Source of the DNA: Butyrivibrio sp. AC2005
GTDB lineage: Bacteria > Bacillota > Clostridia > Lachnospirales > Lachnospiraceae
Assembly (NCBI RefSeq): GCF_000424145.1
Contig: NZ_AUJI01000022.1
Location: forward strand, 46,270-110,269
Direction of reading: 5' to 3'
DNA: 64,000 nucleotides
The translations under genes and the position numbers were made by a program. Below are positions 32,700 to 41,797 of the stretch, piece after piece (positions within the stretch are counted from its first letter, which is position 1; each line of letters starts with the position of its first letter). Below the pieces are notes generated by a model, which saw nothing but the letters and a program-made list of their open reading frames with translations, was not told the DNA's origin and did not search any database.

Positions 32700-34826
32700 A
32701 TGGAGAAAAAAGGTAATCTTTCAATTAATAGCGAGAATATGTTCCCTATAATCAAGAAGTGGCTGTATTCTGACCACGACATATTCTATCGTGAAGTAAT
32801 TTCTAATGCCTGTGATGCCATCACAAAAATCAAGAAGATGGACATGATGGGTGAGTATACACTTCCTGATGGCTTTAAGCCTCGTGTTGATGTTGTTCTT
32901 AATGATAAGGACAAGACTATTAAGATTATTGATAATGGTATCGGTATGACAGCTGAGGAGGTTGAGGAGTATATCAACCAGGTAGCTTTCTCAGGTGCAA
33001 CTGATTTCCTGAATAAGTATAAGGATAAGGCAAATGCTGACCAGATTATCGGACATTTCGGACTTGGTTTCTATTCAACCTTCATGGTTGCTGACTATGT
33101 GGAAATCGATACACTGTCCTATAAATCAGACGCTGCATCCGTTCACTGGACCTGTGATGGCGGCTCTGATTTCGAGATGAAGGATGGAGAGAAGACAGAG
33201 GTAGGAACAACAATTACAATCCACCTTTCAGATGATTGCCTTGAGTTCTGCAACGAATACAAGGCACGCGAAGTTATTGAGAAGTACTGCTCATTCATGC
33301 CTTATGAGATCTACCTTCAGAGAGAAAATGAGGAAGGCACAGAGACCATCAAGGAATCCGAGAAGCGCGATGATGACATTGTCATCGAAGTAATCGAGCC
33401 TGAGAAGAAGGAAGAAGCAAAGAACGATTCTGAAAAGGAAGGCGAAGAAGAGAAGAAGGAAGAGGAGAAGAAGCTCAAGATTAAGAGAAGACCTCAGCTT
33501 CTTAATGATACTCATCCTCTCTGGGGCAAGACTCCCAAGGACTGCACAGATGATGAATACAAGGAATTCTACAGAAAGGTTTTCCGTGATTACAAGGAGC
33601 CTCTGTTCTGGATACACCTCAACATGGACTATCCTTTCAACTTAAAGGGAATCCTTTACTTCCCTAAGATCAACATGGAGTTCGAATCGGCTGAGGGTGT
33701 TATCAAGCTTTACAACAACCAGGTCTTTATTGCAGACAACATCAAGGAAGTAATTCCTGAATACTTAATGCTTCTTAAGGGTGTGATCGATTGTCCTGAT
33801 CTTCCTCTTAACGTATCAAGAAGCGCACTTCAGAACGATGGCTTTGTAAAGAAGATTTCAGACTACATTTCCAAGAAGGTTGCTGAGAAGCTTGCAGGAC
33901 TTTGTAAGACTGATAAGGAAAACTATGACAAATACTGGGAAGACATTTCTCCCTTCATCAAGTATGGCTGCTTAAAGGACGACAAGTTCTGCGAGAAGAT
34001 GAATGACTACATCCTCTTTAAGAATCTTGATGGAAAATACTTAACACTCCCCGAAGCACTCCAGATTAATAAGGAGGCAGAGGAAGCTGCAGCAGCTGAA
34101 GAAGCTAAGGATGAGAACGGAAATACAGTAGAGGCTGAAGTTGTCGATGAGAATGGCAACACAGTAAGCGGCGATGATAAGGCTGATGCTGATAAGAAGG
34201 ACGAGGAAAAAGAGCCCCGCACCATCTATTATGTAACAGACGAGCAGCAGCAGAGCCAGTACATCAATATGTTCAAGGCTCAGAAGATGGACGCATTCAT
34301 CTTAAATCACAACATAGATGTTCCTTTCATCCAGCAGTTGGAGTCTAAAAATCAGGACATCAGATTCCAGAGAATCGATGCTGATCTTACAGATACCTTC
34401 AAGAGCAAGACTTCCAAGAAGGCTGAGAAGGAATTCGAGGAGATTGAGAAGAACATCGGTGAGAAGATGAAGAAGGCTCTTAAGAACGAGCAGCTTGTAG
34501 TCAAGATTGAGAAGCTCAAGGATAAGAAGATTTCTTCAATGCTCACAGTATCTGAGGAGACACGCCGTATGCAGGATATGATGAAGATGTATGCTGCTAA
34601 CGGAATGATGATGGGCGACCTTGGAATGGGTGGACAGACACTCATCCTCAATGCTAATCATCCTCTTGTTAAGTACGTCATGGACAACAAGGAAGGTGAC
34701 AATGTAGACACCATCTGTGAGCAGCTCTATGACCTTGCCCGTATCCAGAACGCACCTCTTGATGCAGACGCTATGACTAAGTTCATCCAGAGAAGCAATG
34801 ACATCATGATGCTTCTTGCTAAATAA
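32700..34826 (+). CDS. htpG: Hsp90-type chaperone HtpG
   Basis: The 708 residues, longer than the usual ~620-640, start with the GHKL ATPase domain (EVISNACDAITK; DNGIGMTAEE; GHFGLGFYSTFMVAD). The middle domain has LPLNVSRSALQND with the ATP-contacting Arg, and a dimerisation domain follows. Two acidic, Lys/Glu-rich insertions explain the extra length. One lies near residues 220-265 (EKKEEAKNDSEKEGEEEKKE), the usual charged-linker position of eukaryotic Hsp90. The other lies near 455-505 (AEEAKDENGNTVEAEVVDEN). GGAGG precedes the ATG. It folds client proteins under stress; the CIRCE site shows HrcA control. Confidence 0.96.
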   Translation: MEKKGNLSINSENMFPIIKKWLYSDHDIFYREVISNACDAITKIKKMDMMGEYTLPDGFKPRVDVVLNDKDKTIKIIDNGIGMTAEEVEEYINQVAFSGATDFLNKYKDKANADQIIGHFGLGFYSTFMVADYVEIDTLSYKSDAASVHWTCDGGSDFEMKDGEKTEVGTTITIHLSDDCLEFCNEYKAREVIEKYCSFMPYEIYLQRENEEGTETIKESEKRDDDIVIEVIEPEKKEEAKNDSEKEGEEEKKEEEKKLKIKRRPQLLNDTHPLWGKTPKDCTDDEYKEFYRKVFRDYKEPLFWIHLNMDYPFNLKGILYFPKINMEFESAEGVIKLYNNQVFIADNIKEVIPEYLMLLKGVIDCPDLPLNVSRSALQNDGFVKKISDYISKKVAEKLAGLCKTDKENYDKYWEDISPFIKYGCLKDDKFCEKMNDYILFKNLDGKYLTLPEALQINKEAEEAAAAEEAKDENGNTVEAEVVDENGNTVSGDDKADADKKDEEKEPRTIYYVTDEQQQSQYINMFKAQKMDAFILNHNIDVPFIQQLESKNQDIRFQRIDADLTDTFKSKTSKKAEKEFEEIEKNIGEKMKKALKNEQLVVKIEKLKDKKISSMLTVSEETRRMQDMMKMYAANGMMMGDLGMGGQTLILNANHPLVKYVMDNKEGDNVDTICEQLYDLARIQNAPLDADAMTKFIQRSNDIMMLLAK

Positions 34827-34869
34827 TTAGTGGTCAACTATAAATAGATCAGTAATAATAAAATAAGTG

Positions 34870-34909
34870 TAAAACAGACCGAAATCAGTGCAGGTTTCGG
34901 TCTGTTTTA
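34870..34909. terminator. Terminator of htpG (bidirectional)
   Basis: TAAAACAGACCGAAA pairs perfectly with TTTCGGTCTGTTTTA around ten bases. No gene is seen from 34910 to 35178; the promoter below is the only signal. Confidence 0.9.
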
Positions 34910-35052
34910 TAATTGCCCCGATTGATGCCCTGAGACAGGAATAAAGTATTAACAAAATATAAAATGGAGCCCTTGAAAAATGGTATGTTTGACAGAATGT
35001 AAGCCCAGTATTTATGAAGAGAATAGAATTTTGATAGCGGCAATCCAAATTA

Positions 35053-35110
35053 TTATAAAATCATAAAATGGTGTAAAATTGTTGACGAGGGATAAAAATA
35101 TGAGTATAGT
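35053..35110 (+). promoter_or_regulatory. Promoter and upstream element of secreted paralogue 1
   Basis: Upstream element TTATAAAATCATAAAAT (35053-35069), -35 TTGACG (35082), 17-bp spacer, -10 TATAGT (35105). The element starts exactly 29 bp before the -35, as in paralogues 2 and 3. The 5' leader contains the imperfect hairpin GGTGATC/GACCACC. Confidence 0.75.
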
Positions 35111-35178
35111 CAAAGCATCACAGGTGATCAACACGACCACCAAAAAGTTTTTAGACCTTGTCAAAGGAGGGTTATTTT

Positions 35179-35943
35179 ATGAGGATTTTAGAAAAGATTT
35201 CAAGACGTTTATCAATAACATTAGCAGGTGTTATGGCTTGCTCATCATTCGCAATGGCACCTGCAATTACAGCTTTTGCAGCAGAAGGAACACCTACTCA
35301 GGCAGACATCCAGAATGGTGCTACAGTGCTTCAGAATGATGCTGATTACACATCAGAGACAACTATTACCGCAACCGATGGTAAGGCATACAAGATTAAG
35401 TCAGATATTGATGGAAAGTTCAGAGTTTTTGTAAAATCTAAGGATGCCAGCAAGGTTACCGTTAGGGTTTGGAAAGAGAATGAAGCAACAGACCTTTTCA
35501 TAGATGAGAATAAGGACATTGCAGCAGGCAAGACTTATGAGAACAGTAAGGATATTAAAACAGGCACATATTATATAGCTATTAAGCCTGAAAAGGATGC
35601 TGTACTTCAGGTTAAGGCTGACATTATCACAGATAAGGACAGCAAGATCCGCAATGCTGAGTCACCTGCTAAGAAGACAGCAAAGGTTACAATTAAGAAG
35701 GCTAAGGATGTTGACGGATACGAAGTAAGATTCTCAACAAGCAAAGACTTCGACAAGAACGTAAAGACAAAGAGCGTAAAGGCTAAGAAGATTACTTTCA
35801 AGGATAAGAAGGGCACAATCGAGAAGAGCGGCCTCAAGAGCGGCAAGAAGTACTATGTTCAGGTTAGAACATACGTTAAGGAAAACGGCGTTAAGTACTA
35901 CTCAGACTGGTCAAAGTCAAAGAAGATCTCAAAGGTTAAATAA
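35179..35943 (+). CDS. Secreted fibronectin-III-like protein, paralogue 1
   Basis: The 254 residues have a signal peptide (MRILEKISRRLSITLAGVMA ... ITAFA-AEG). An N-terminal part follows (about 45-160) that may form a jelly-roll or PPC-like beta sandwich (KIKSDIDGKFRVFVKSKDAS). The C-terminal fibronectin-III-like domain (about 165-254: KAKDVDGYEVRFSTSKDFDK ... KKYYVQVRTYVKENGVKYYS) is nearly identical to that of paralogue 2. AAAGGAGG precedes ATG 35179. It was presumably exported. No catalytic residues are evident; carbohydrate or cell-surface binding is a guess. Confidence 0.85.
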   Translation: MRILEKISRRLSITLAGVMACSSFAMAPAITAFAAEGTPTQADIQNGATVLQNDADYTSETTITATDGKAYKIKSDIDGKFRVFVKSKDASKVTVRVWKENEATDLFIDENKDIAAGKTYENSKDIKTGTYYIAIKPEKDAVLQVKADIITDKDSKIRNAESPAKKTAKVTIKKAKDVDGYEVRFSTSKDFDKNVKTKSVKAKKITFKDKKGTIEKSGLKSGKKYYVQVRTYVKENGVKYYSDWSKSKKISKVK

Positions 35944-35957
35944 TTAAACCTGATAAA

Positions 35958-36016
35958 ATGCCATAAATAAAGGATTGGAGTCACCTATAGGAATCGTATA
36001 GGTGGCTCCAATTTTT
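35958..36016 (+). repeat. 59-nt direct repeat, left copy, containing a terminator
   Basis: It is identical to 37139-37197. The inner hairpin (35974-36012; ATTGGAGTCACCTATA with its partner) and T-run form the terminator of paralogue 1. The two copies flank the Rpn-type nuclease gene. Confidence 0.9.
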
Positions 36017-36118
36017 GTGAAGGTATTTTTATGGTACATCAAAAAAATATAATAAAAGTATGGAATTAAAGAAAAAACTGTTCTTTAGCTTCAAAAAAAC
36101 AGTAAGGTGGGGATGAAT

Positions 36119-37114
36119 ATGGTGAGTATCCTGAGTAAAGAAGAATTAGTACAAAAAATACAAATAAGCAATTTGGATCCGGAGACAAAAGAAAAACTGC
36201 TAAAGATTTTTGATGGGTCAATTTTGGCAGATTTGTACGATGATGCTATAGCTAAAAGGGCATTTTCTCCTGATATTCATCCGGAGAGGTTGGATTTTCT
36301 TTTACAAAGGATAATGAAAGGTCCATATGAAAATGTTGAAAAATCAGCATCCAATGAAGGAATGGTGATTAGCAAGTTCTCTAAGGCTATTATTACAGAT
36401 ATTCCTGCATGGCTGAGAGATGGAAGAAGATTTGATCTGGAATTTCAAGCTGTTGCGCAGGATTATATTTTTAACCGAGTAGATATATATGCATCGAATA
36501 TGTTGATGATTCAATATTCGATAGAAGAAGGGCAGAGGAAAAAAGAAGTAGACTATGAAAATGTTAATGGGGTTATTGTTATAGTATTGATGGTCAAGAG
36601 TCCAAAAGTGTTTAAGGAATTTAAGTCAGATCGGTATATACATAGAGTGAAAAGGATTGTGGCGGATTCTGGCATGGAGTTTCCTGCACTTAAGCAAATG
36701 GCTTTTGTGCAGCTTGATAAGGCACTTGAACTCTTTTTAACTGATAGCTACAATAAAGATGAAGATATTGAATTATTAAAGCTGCTTGCGATGATTGCTG
36801 ATATTAATAATGACAAAGTGTTAGAAAAAACACAGGGCAATGTGATGTTTGATGATATTCGTAAAGAAGTAGATGCATTTTCAAAGGATAAGGAGGTGCA
36901 GGCTATGCTATTGGAAGAGAAGATGGCAAGATCCGACTGGGTTACAGGAATAAATGCAGCAAGGCGTGAGGGCCGTGCAGAAGTTCAAAATGTATATGCA
37001 TGGCTTATCAGTATTGGTAGATCTGATGATGTTTCTAAGGCTGTTACCGATGATGGCTATTATCAGACTGTTCTTGCTGAGTACAAAGAAGCAAACGGAA
37101 TTAAGGATGAGTAA
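36119..37114 (+). CDS. Rpn-family (PD-(D/E)XK) recombination-promoting nuclease / transposase-like protein
   Basis: The 331 residues include FSPDIHPERLDFLLQRIMKG, the nuclease core WLRDGRRFDLEFQAVAQDYI and FNRVDIYASNMLMIQYSIEE, and RYIHRVKRI. This is the pattern of PD-(D/E)XK nuclease family transposases, with Asp and the E-x-Q equivalent visible in DLEFQ. The C-terminal part is helical, ending in a Glu/Arg-rich segment. GGTGGGG precedes ATG 36119; GTG 36107 and ATG 36113 are alternatives. The gene is enclosed by two 59-nt direct repeats and separates two nearly identical paralogues. This suggests that it arrived by recombination. Confidence 0.85.
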   Translation: MVSILSKEELVQKIQISNLDPETKEKLLKIFDGSILADLYDDAIAKRAFSPDIHPERLDFLLQRIMKGPYENVEKSASNEGMVISKFSKAIITDIPAWLRDGRRFDLEFQAVAQDYIFNRVDIYASNMLMIQYSIEEGQRKKEVDYENVNGVIVIVLMVKSPKVFKEFKSDRYIHRVKRIVADSGMEFPALKQMAFVQLDKALELFLTDSYNKDEDIELLKLLAMIADINNDKVLEKTQGNVMFDDIRKEVDAFSKDKEVQAMLLEEKMARSDWVTGINAARREGRAEVQNVYAWLISIGRSDDVSKAVTDDGYYQTVLAEYKEANGIKDE

Positions 37115-37138
37115 AAATAATCAAACATAAACAGATTT

Positions 37139-37197
37139 ATGCCATAAATAAAGGATTGGAGTCACCTATAGGAATCGTATAGGTGGCTCCAATTTTT
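37139..37197 (+). repeat. 59-nt direct repeat, right copy, containing a terminator
   Basis: It is identical to 35958-36016. It serves as terminator of the Rpn-type gene (stem 37155-37193, T-run to 37198). Confidence 0.9.
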
Positions 37198-37230
37198 TGC
37201 TATAAAAATAAAATAATTAAATAGTAATTC

Positions 37231-37320
37231 TTATAAAATCATAAAATAGTCACAGAATGTTGACACAATATACAAATATGATTAAACTCGAAATTAGCAC
37301 AGGTAATCACGGCGATTACC
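37231..37320 (+). promoter_or_regulatory. Promoter, upstream element and leader hairpin of secreted paralogue 2
   Basis: TTATAAAATCATAAAAT (37231), -35 TTGACA (37260), 17-bp spacer, -10 TAAACT (37283). The leader hairpin GGTAATC-ACGGC-GATTACC (37302-37320) is followed by seven A. Confidence 0.75.
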
Positions 37321-37356
37321 AAAAAAAGTTTTAACCATACCAAGGAGGGTTATTCT

Positions 37357-38154
37357 ATGAGGATTTTAGAGAGACTTTCAAGACGTTTATCAATTACATT
37401 AGCAGGTGTTATGGCCTGCTCATCATTCGCAATGGCACCTGCAATTACAGCTTATGCTGAGGGAGGGGTTAAACCTGCTGACGCAGAGATAATTCAGAAA
37501 ATTGATGAGGGTACTCCCATTAAGCTGGAAAATGATGCCGATTATACTTCTGAGGTTACAATTTCCGGCGACACCAAGAGACAGACTTATATAATTCACT
37601 CAGATATCGATGGAAAATTAAGAGTAAATATTAAAGCTACAGATACAATTAAAAGTGCTTTTGTTGACATTTATAAAGCCGGTGAAACAAGTTTTCTTTC
37701 AAGTGAAGAATTAAAGGATTATGCAAAGGATAAGATCTACGAAAAGGAACTGAACGTAAAAAAGGGTGGAGATTATAAGATCAACGTCTTCAGAAATAGC
37801 GAAGAGGCAGTTAAGTTCCAGATCAAGGCTGCAATTCTGACAGACAAGACAATAAAGATCCGCAATGCTGAGTCACCTGCTAAGAAGACAGCAAAGGTTA
37901 CAATTAAGAAGGCTAAGGATGTTGACGGATACGAAGTAAGATTTTCAACAAGCAAAGACTTCGACAAGAACGTAAAGACAAAGAGCGTAAAGGCTAAGAA
38001 GATTACTTTCAAGGATAAGAAGGGCACAATCGAGAAGAGCGGCCTCAAGAGCGGCAAGAAGTATTATGTTCAGGTTAGAACATACGTTAAGGAAAACGGC
38101 GTTAAGTACTACTCAGACTGGTCAAAGTCAAAGAAGATCTCAAAGGTTAAATAA
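37357..38154 (+). CDS. Secreted fibronectin-III-like protein, paralogue 2
   Basis: The 265 residues share with paralogue 1 the signal peptide (MRILERLSRRLSITLAGVMA) and the whole C-terminal domain from RNAESPAKKTAKVTIKK to the end. The middle (about 40-165) is diverged. The near-identity of the last ~290 bp to paralogue 1, including synonymous sites, points to recent duplication or gene conversion. AAGGAGG precedes the ATG. Swapping of the middle part while both ends are conserved hints at selection for variable ligand binding. Confidence 0.85.
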   Translation: MRILERLSRRLSITLAGVMACSSFAMAPAITAYAEGGVKPADAEIIQKIDEGTPIKLENDADYTSEVTISGDTKRQTYIIHSDIDGKLRVNIKATDTIKSAFVDIYKAGETSFLSSEELKDYAKDKIYEKELNVKKGGDYKINVFRNSEEAVKFQIKAAILTDKTIKIRNAESPAKKTAKVTIKKAKDVDGYEVRFSTSKDFDKNVKTKSVKAKKITFKDKKGTIEKSGLKSGKKYYVQVRTYVKENGVKYYSDWSKSKKISKVK

Positions 38155-38187
38155 TTAAACTATATAAAATTTCATAAATAAAGTAAT

Positions 38188-38227
38188 GGAGTCACCTATA
38201 AGAAACGTATAGGTGGCTCCGTTTTTT
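38188..38227 (+). terminator. Terminator of paralogue 2
   Basis: GGAGTCACCTATA pairs with TATAGGTGGCTCC, T6 follows. It is a diverged relative of the 59-nt repeats. Confidence 0.85.
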
Positions 38228-38330
38228 GTTTATCAAAATATAATAATTTATTCGGAAAGCCTTAATAATCGCTATGTTAGAATTAATTAAGCGTATACAA
38301 TTGTTTTTTGTTCGGTATGAGGTAGTGCTT

Positions 38331-40472
38331 ATGAGAATAAAGAAAAATGTAGTATGTATTCTTGTATCGATTGTTTTAGCCTTTTCTACAATAACGGGAT
38401 TTGCTAAGCCAGTTGAGCAAAGCGAGAGTGACTGGGAAGTAAAATTAACTACGCAATATGAAACTCTTTTGCCTGACCTGGGGTATCGCGCAGATGAATG
38501 GGAAAAGGAGTATGAGAAGTGTACCGACGAAGAAAAGAAGATCATGCAGTACTATTTTATTACCACATCCATGACTGATCTGTGCAGTATTGATTTTGCA
38601 CTTCTTCATAAATATGCGACTCATGCAGTTAAGGTGAGAAAAACATTTGATTGGGCAAAAAATCTGCCCGAAGATACGTTTTTGTGTTATGTGGCTGGTT
38701 ACAAGATTAGTATAGAACCCATAGTTGATTACAGGGATTTCTTCTATGATCAGATAGTTGACATTGTGAAGGATAAAAGCCTGACCGAGGCAGCTCTTTT
38801 GGTTAACTTCTGGTGTGGAGAGCAGGCTACCTATTCGGATACCGACCAGAATGAATTCTCACCACTTGGAATGTATAACAGTGGCAAGGGCAGATGCGGC
38901 GAAGAAGCTATGTTTGTTGTCAGTGCACTTCGGAGTGTGGGAATACCATCAAGAGTTTGCAATGTGTCCTGGACAGGAGTACCCGACGGGCACGCATTTC
39001 CGCAGGTTCTTATTGATGGAGAGTGGCATTACATGGGCGGCTGTGAACCTGAGCCGGCGATGGACTGCGGATGGTTTGTAGACAGACTGGGGAGCATTCT
39101 TACTACAGCTTCTTATGCGCAGAGTGATATTGGTGTCGATGGAGGAATGGTTTATTCCGACTACGGCTATACGATAGTAAATGATATAGAGGATTTTGCT
39201 AAGACGAAAGAGGTTACGCTTACAGTCCTTGATAAAAAGGGGAAACCTTTGGAAGGTGCAAGGGTTGATATAATATTGGTTCAAAATGGTGTATACGAGT
39301 CCACGGAGCTTACAGTGGTAACGGATGCTGAAGGAAAAGCAAAGCTTACCCTGGGAAAGGGCAGTGTGTCGGCGGTTTGCTATCAGGATGATGATTTCCG
39401 CGCCATATGGATTGACCAGGATCAGACTGAAGGAACCATTTCTTTTGCAGAAGAACCTAAATATGATGAATGGATAAGCTGCAGTGTTAAATATAATGAT
39501 GCCAAGACAAAGAGATGGCAGAGTGCTACCGATGAAGAAAAAAATGCTCTTTTTGGAGAAAAATCTGCTGATGACTTAAGAGCAGAAAATCATGAAAAAG
39601 ACTTTGATGAAAAGCGAGCTTCCAAGTATCCGGACTGTGAAGATAACTTAAAGTGGGCAGGAAAAAATTTTGACGAGATCATGACCTTCCTTGAAAAGGA
39701 TGATGATCCTATGCGCGTAGAGCTTGTTAAAAATGTTACGGGCAGGTACTGCGGTGAAGTTAGTGCAGAAACGTTGGAGGATATATTACAGGGTGCAGAA
39801 AAGGTACGGGGAGACTTATCAGATGAGGATTTTGTAAAAGGAATTCTGTGTCCTGTACTTGAATGGGGTTATTTTGTTCCTCAAAGACTTGAGGTGCAGG
39901 AGCTGTTTACTGAAGAGCAGATAAGTGATTTTAGAGCAGACCCCGATAAACTAAAGAAATGGTTTGACAGTAATTTAAGCGATGATTGCATACGTGAGAT
40001 AAAAGGGAAGAATCCAAATCTTTTAGCATCAATAAAAATGGGCTACTGTCCGGAAAAATATAAAACTTTTATGCTCATGGAGCTTGCAAGAACTCTGGGA
40101 ATTCCTGTATCGCAGGAAGAGGATGGCGATTCGTGGTATTACCATAATGGGAAAAACTGGGAAATAGCTGACTGGAGTCCGGAATATAAAAACGGCGATG
40201 ATGATTACGGTACGCTTAGGTACGAGGTGCCTGATAATAATAAGCAATATCAGGGACTTTCCTGGGCTTGTATGTACTATCAGGATAACCAGCCGGAATA
40301 TGCACTGTATTGGATTGTGGAAGATGATGATACAGATTATGACATGGATCTTCCTGCAGGTGATTACGTTATAGTTTTGCTGGATCAGACAGAGGATACT
40401 TCAGGAACTTTATATTACAGGCGCGTTAAGGTTGAAGAAGGGAAGACTACTTTATTTACGCTTCCTGAATAA
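38331..40472 (+). CDS. Secreted transglutaminase-like protein
   Basis: The 713 residues have a signal peptide (MRIKKNVVCILVSIVLAFST ... GFA-K). The transglutaminase-like core (about 185-250) has the Cys in GRCGEEAMFVVSALRSVGIP, the His in DGHAFPQVLIDGEW and a following Asp. A carboxypeptidase-regulatory-like beta domain (about 285-345: LTVLDKKGKPLEGARVDIIL) and a long Glu/Asp-rich part follow. A second region (KMGYCPEKYKTFMLMELART) looks like a degenerate core. GAGGT precedes ATG 38331; an upstream ATG at 38274 is unlikely. It probably cleaves or crosslinks peptides outside the cell. It is the first gene of a co-directional cluster up to 47155. Confidence 0.85.
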   Translation: MRIKKNVVCILVSIVLAFSTITGFAKPVEQSESDWEVKLTTQYETLLPDLGYRADEWEKEYEKCTDEEKKIMQYYFITTSMTDLCSIDFALLHKYATHAVKVRKTFDWAKNLPEDTFLCYVAGYKISIEPIVDYRDFFYDQIVDIVKDKSLTEAALLVNFWCGEQATYSDTDQNEFSPLGMYNSGKGRCGEEAMFVVSALRSVGIPSRVCNVSWTGVPDGHAFPQVLIDGEWHYMGGCEPEPAMDCGWFVDRLGSILTTASYAQSDIGVDGGMVYSDYGYTIVNDIEDFAKTKEVTLTVLDKKGKPLEGARVDIILVQNGVYESTELTVVTDAEGKAKLTLGKGSVSAVCYQDDDFRAIWIDQDQTEGTISFAEEPKYDEWISCSVKYNDAKTKRWQSATDEEKNALFGEKSADDLRAENHEKDFDEKRASKYPDCEDNLKWAGKNFDEIMTFLEKDDDPMRVELVKNVTGRYCGEVSAETLEDILQGAEKVRGDLSDEDFVKGILCPVLEWGYFVPQRLEVQELFTEEQISDFRADPDKLKKWFDSNLSDDCIREIKGKNPNLLASIKMGYCPEKYKTFMLMELARTLGIPVSQEEDGDSWYYHNGKNWEIADWSPEYKNGDDDYGTLRYEVPDNNKQYQGLSWACMYYQDNQPEYALYWIVEDDDTDYDMDLPAGDYVIVLLDQTEDTSGTLYYRRVKVEEGKTTLFTLPE

Positions 40473-40537
40473 TGATATTTATGTTTTTTTACAGAATTTT
40501 CATTGGAGTGAGTTGTTGTAGAAAGGAGATTCCAATT

Positions 40538-40780
40538 ATGGGAAAAGCACAGGAAATGTTGAAGGAGTTAATTGATAAAGGTGATATTGAGGCGCTTGCA
40601 TCAAAGGAGAATCTTGAAAAGACCCTTAATGCCATGGGATGTGTTCAGGAGGAAATAGAAGAGGTAATCTCTGAGTTTAAGGGATTTCCACTTGACGATG
40701 AGGACCTGATGGCTGTAACGGGAGGTGGTGGATCTTCCCATGCTGCAGGGCAGGATCCTGTTAAAACAGTGCGTTATTAA
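40538..40780 (+). CDS. Double-glycine (Nif11-like) leader peptide precursor
   Basis: The 80 residues start MGKAQEMLKELIDKGDIEAL. The leader is long and helical and ends PLDDEDLMAVTGG, the double-glycine processing site. The core is only ~18 residues, GGSSHAAGQDPVKTVRY, with Ser and Thr but no Cys. AAAGGAG precedes ATG 40538. Directly downstream are two SunS-like glycosyltransferases (34-bp gap) and a MATE exporter. A Cys-free, Ser/Thr-bearing core beside glycosyltransferases suggests an O-glycosylated peptide, which is inference from context. Confidence 0.72.
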   Translation: MGKAQEMLKELIDKGDIEALASKENLEKTLNAMGCVQEEIEEVISEFKGFPLDDEDLMAVTGGGGSSHAAGQDPVKTVRY

Positions 40781-40814
40781 TATGTTGAATTTGAAATAAG
40801 CTATGGAGGACATC

Positions 40815-41774
40815 ATGCCTGAGAGCTCAGATTCAGTTTCTGTAAGTGTATGCATGATTGTAAAAAATGAAGAGGCGGTTCTTAGGCGCTGCCTTGAGTC
40901 ATTGCAGGGAACCTATGATCAGCTGGTTATAGCAGATACAGGTTCAACGGATGATACCATAAACATTGCCAGGAGCTTTACTGATGAGGTGTACGCTATC
41001 CCCTGGGAAGATGATTTTGGCAAAGCCAGGAACATTTCTTTTTCCTATGCCAAATGTGACTACATCATGTATGTGGATGCAGATGACATTCTTCCCAGTG
41101 AGGAAAAAGAGAAATTCCTGCAATTGAAAAAAGACCTTTCACAGATGCCGGTTGATGAGAGACCAAAGACCATTATCATGGCCTATGATGCTCCGGAGGG
41201 TGGCGGTTTATCCTATCGCCATAGAATGGTAGCAAGGCACGACGGTCCCTATTGGGGTGGAGCAATTCACGAACGCGCCTTTGTCTTGGAACCTGAAATG
41301 ACGACTGAGATAAAGTTTCTTCACAGGAAACTGGTTAAGCCGCCAAAGGACAGGAACTGCAATATTATCCGCAAGATTCCAAGGGACGAGCTAAAGGAGG
41401 ATTTCTGGCTTTGCATTCAATGCTATCTGGATATGACTCTGGCAGAACATCATGAAGAGGCAAAAGAGTATTATTTAATGGCTAAGGCAGCAAAGGAGCA
41501 TAATGCCAGCTATTGCGTCTGGATTGCCAGAATACTGATTATTAATGAGTATTTTGAAAATGCTCTTCTTTGGCTTGAGATGGCTCTTGAATCAGAGGAT
41601 AATACCCCGGATCAAAAACTGTGGATATATCAGCAGCTTGTTAAGGCTTATATTGGACTTGGCAGAATACAAGAAGCCATAGATTATAATGATAAGGTTT
41701 TGGAGATTAATCCGGCTAACCTGGCTGCCAGAACCAATCGATTAATTCTTGAAAAAAAGCTTAAGGAAGAATAG
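40815..41774 (+). CDS. Family 2 glycosyltransferase with TPR-like tail (SunS-like), first copy
   Basis: The 319 residues start with a GT-A fold: VSVCMIVKNEEAVLRRCLES, then IADTGSTDDTINIARSFTDE, and the DxD-type motif YVDADD. The acceptor region is HRMVARHDGPYWGGAIHERA. The C-terminal ~120 residues form TPR-like helices (ENALLWLEMALES ... AYIGLGRIQEAIDYNDKVLE). This is the layout of SunS-type transferases that glycosylate bacteriocin peptides, but also of many transferases of unknown target. ATGGAGG precedes ATG 40815. It is clustered with a leader-peptide gene and a second copy. Confidence 0.88.
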   Translation: MPESSDSVSVSVCMIVKNEEAVLRRCLESLQGTYDQLVIADTGSTDDTINIARSFTDEVYAIPWEDDFGKARNISFSYAKCDYIMYVDADDILPSEEKEKFLQLKKDLSQMPVDERPKTIIMAYDAPEGGGLSYRHRMVARHDGPYWGGAIHERAFVLEPEMTTEIKFLHRKLVKPPKDRNCNIIRKIPRDELKEDFWLCIQCYLDMTLAEHHEEAKEYYLMAKAAKEHNASYCVWIARILIINEYFENALLWLEMALESEDNTPDQKLWIYQQLVKAYIGLGRIQEAIDYNDKVLEINPANLAARTNRLILEKKLKEE

Positions 41775-41797
41775 AGGAGAGTTTTGGAGGAACAGGT

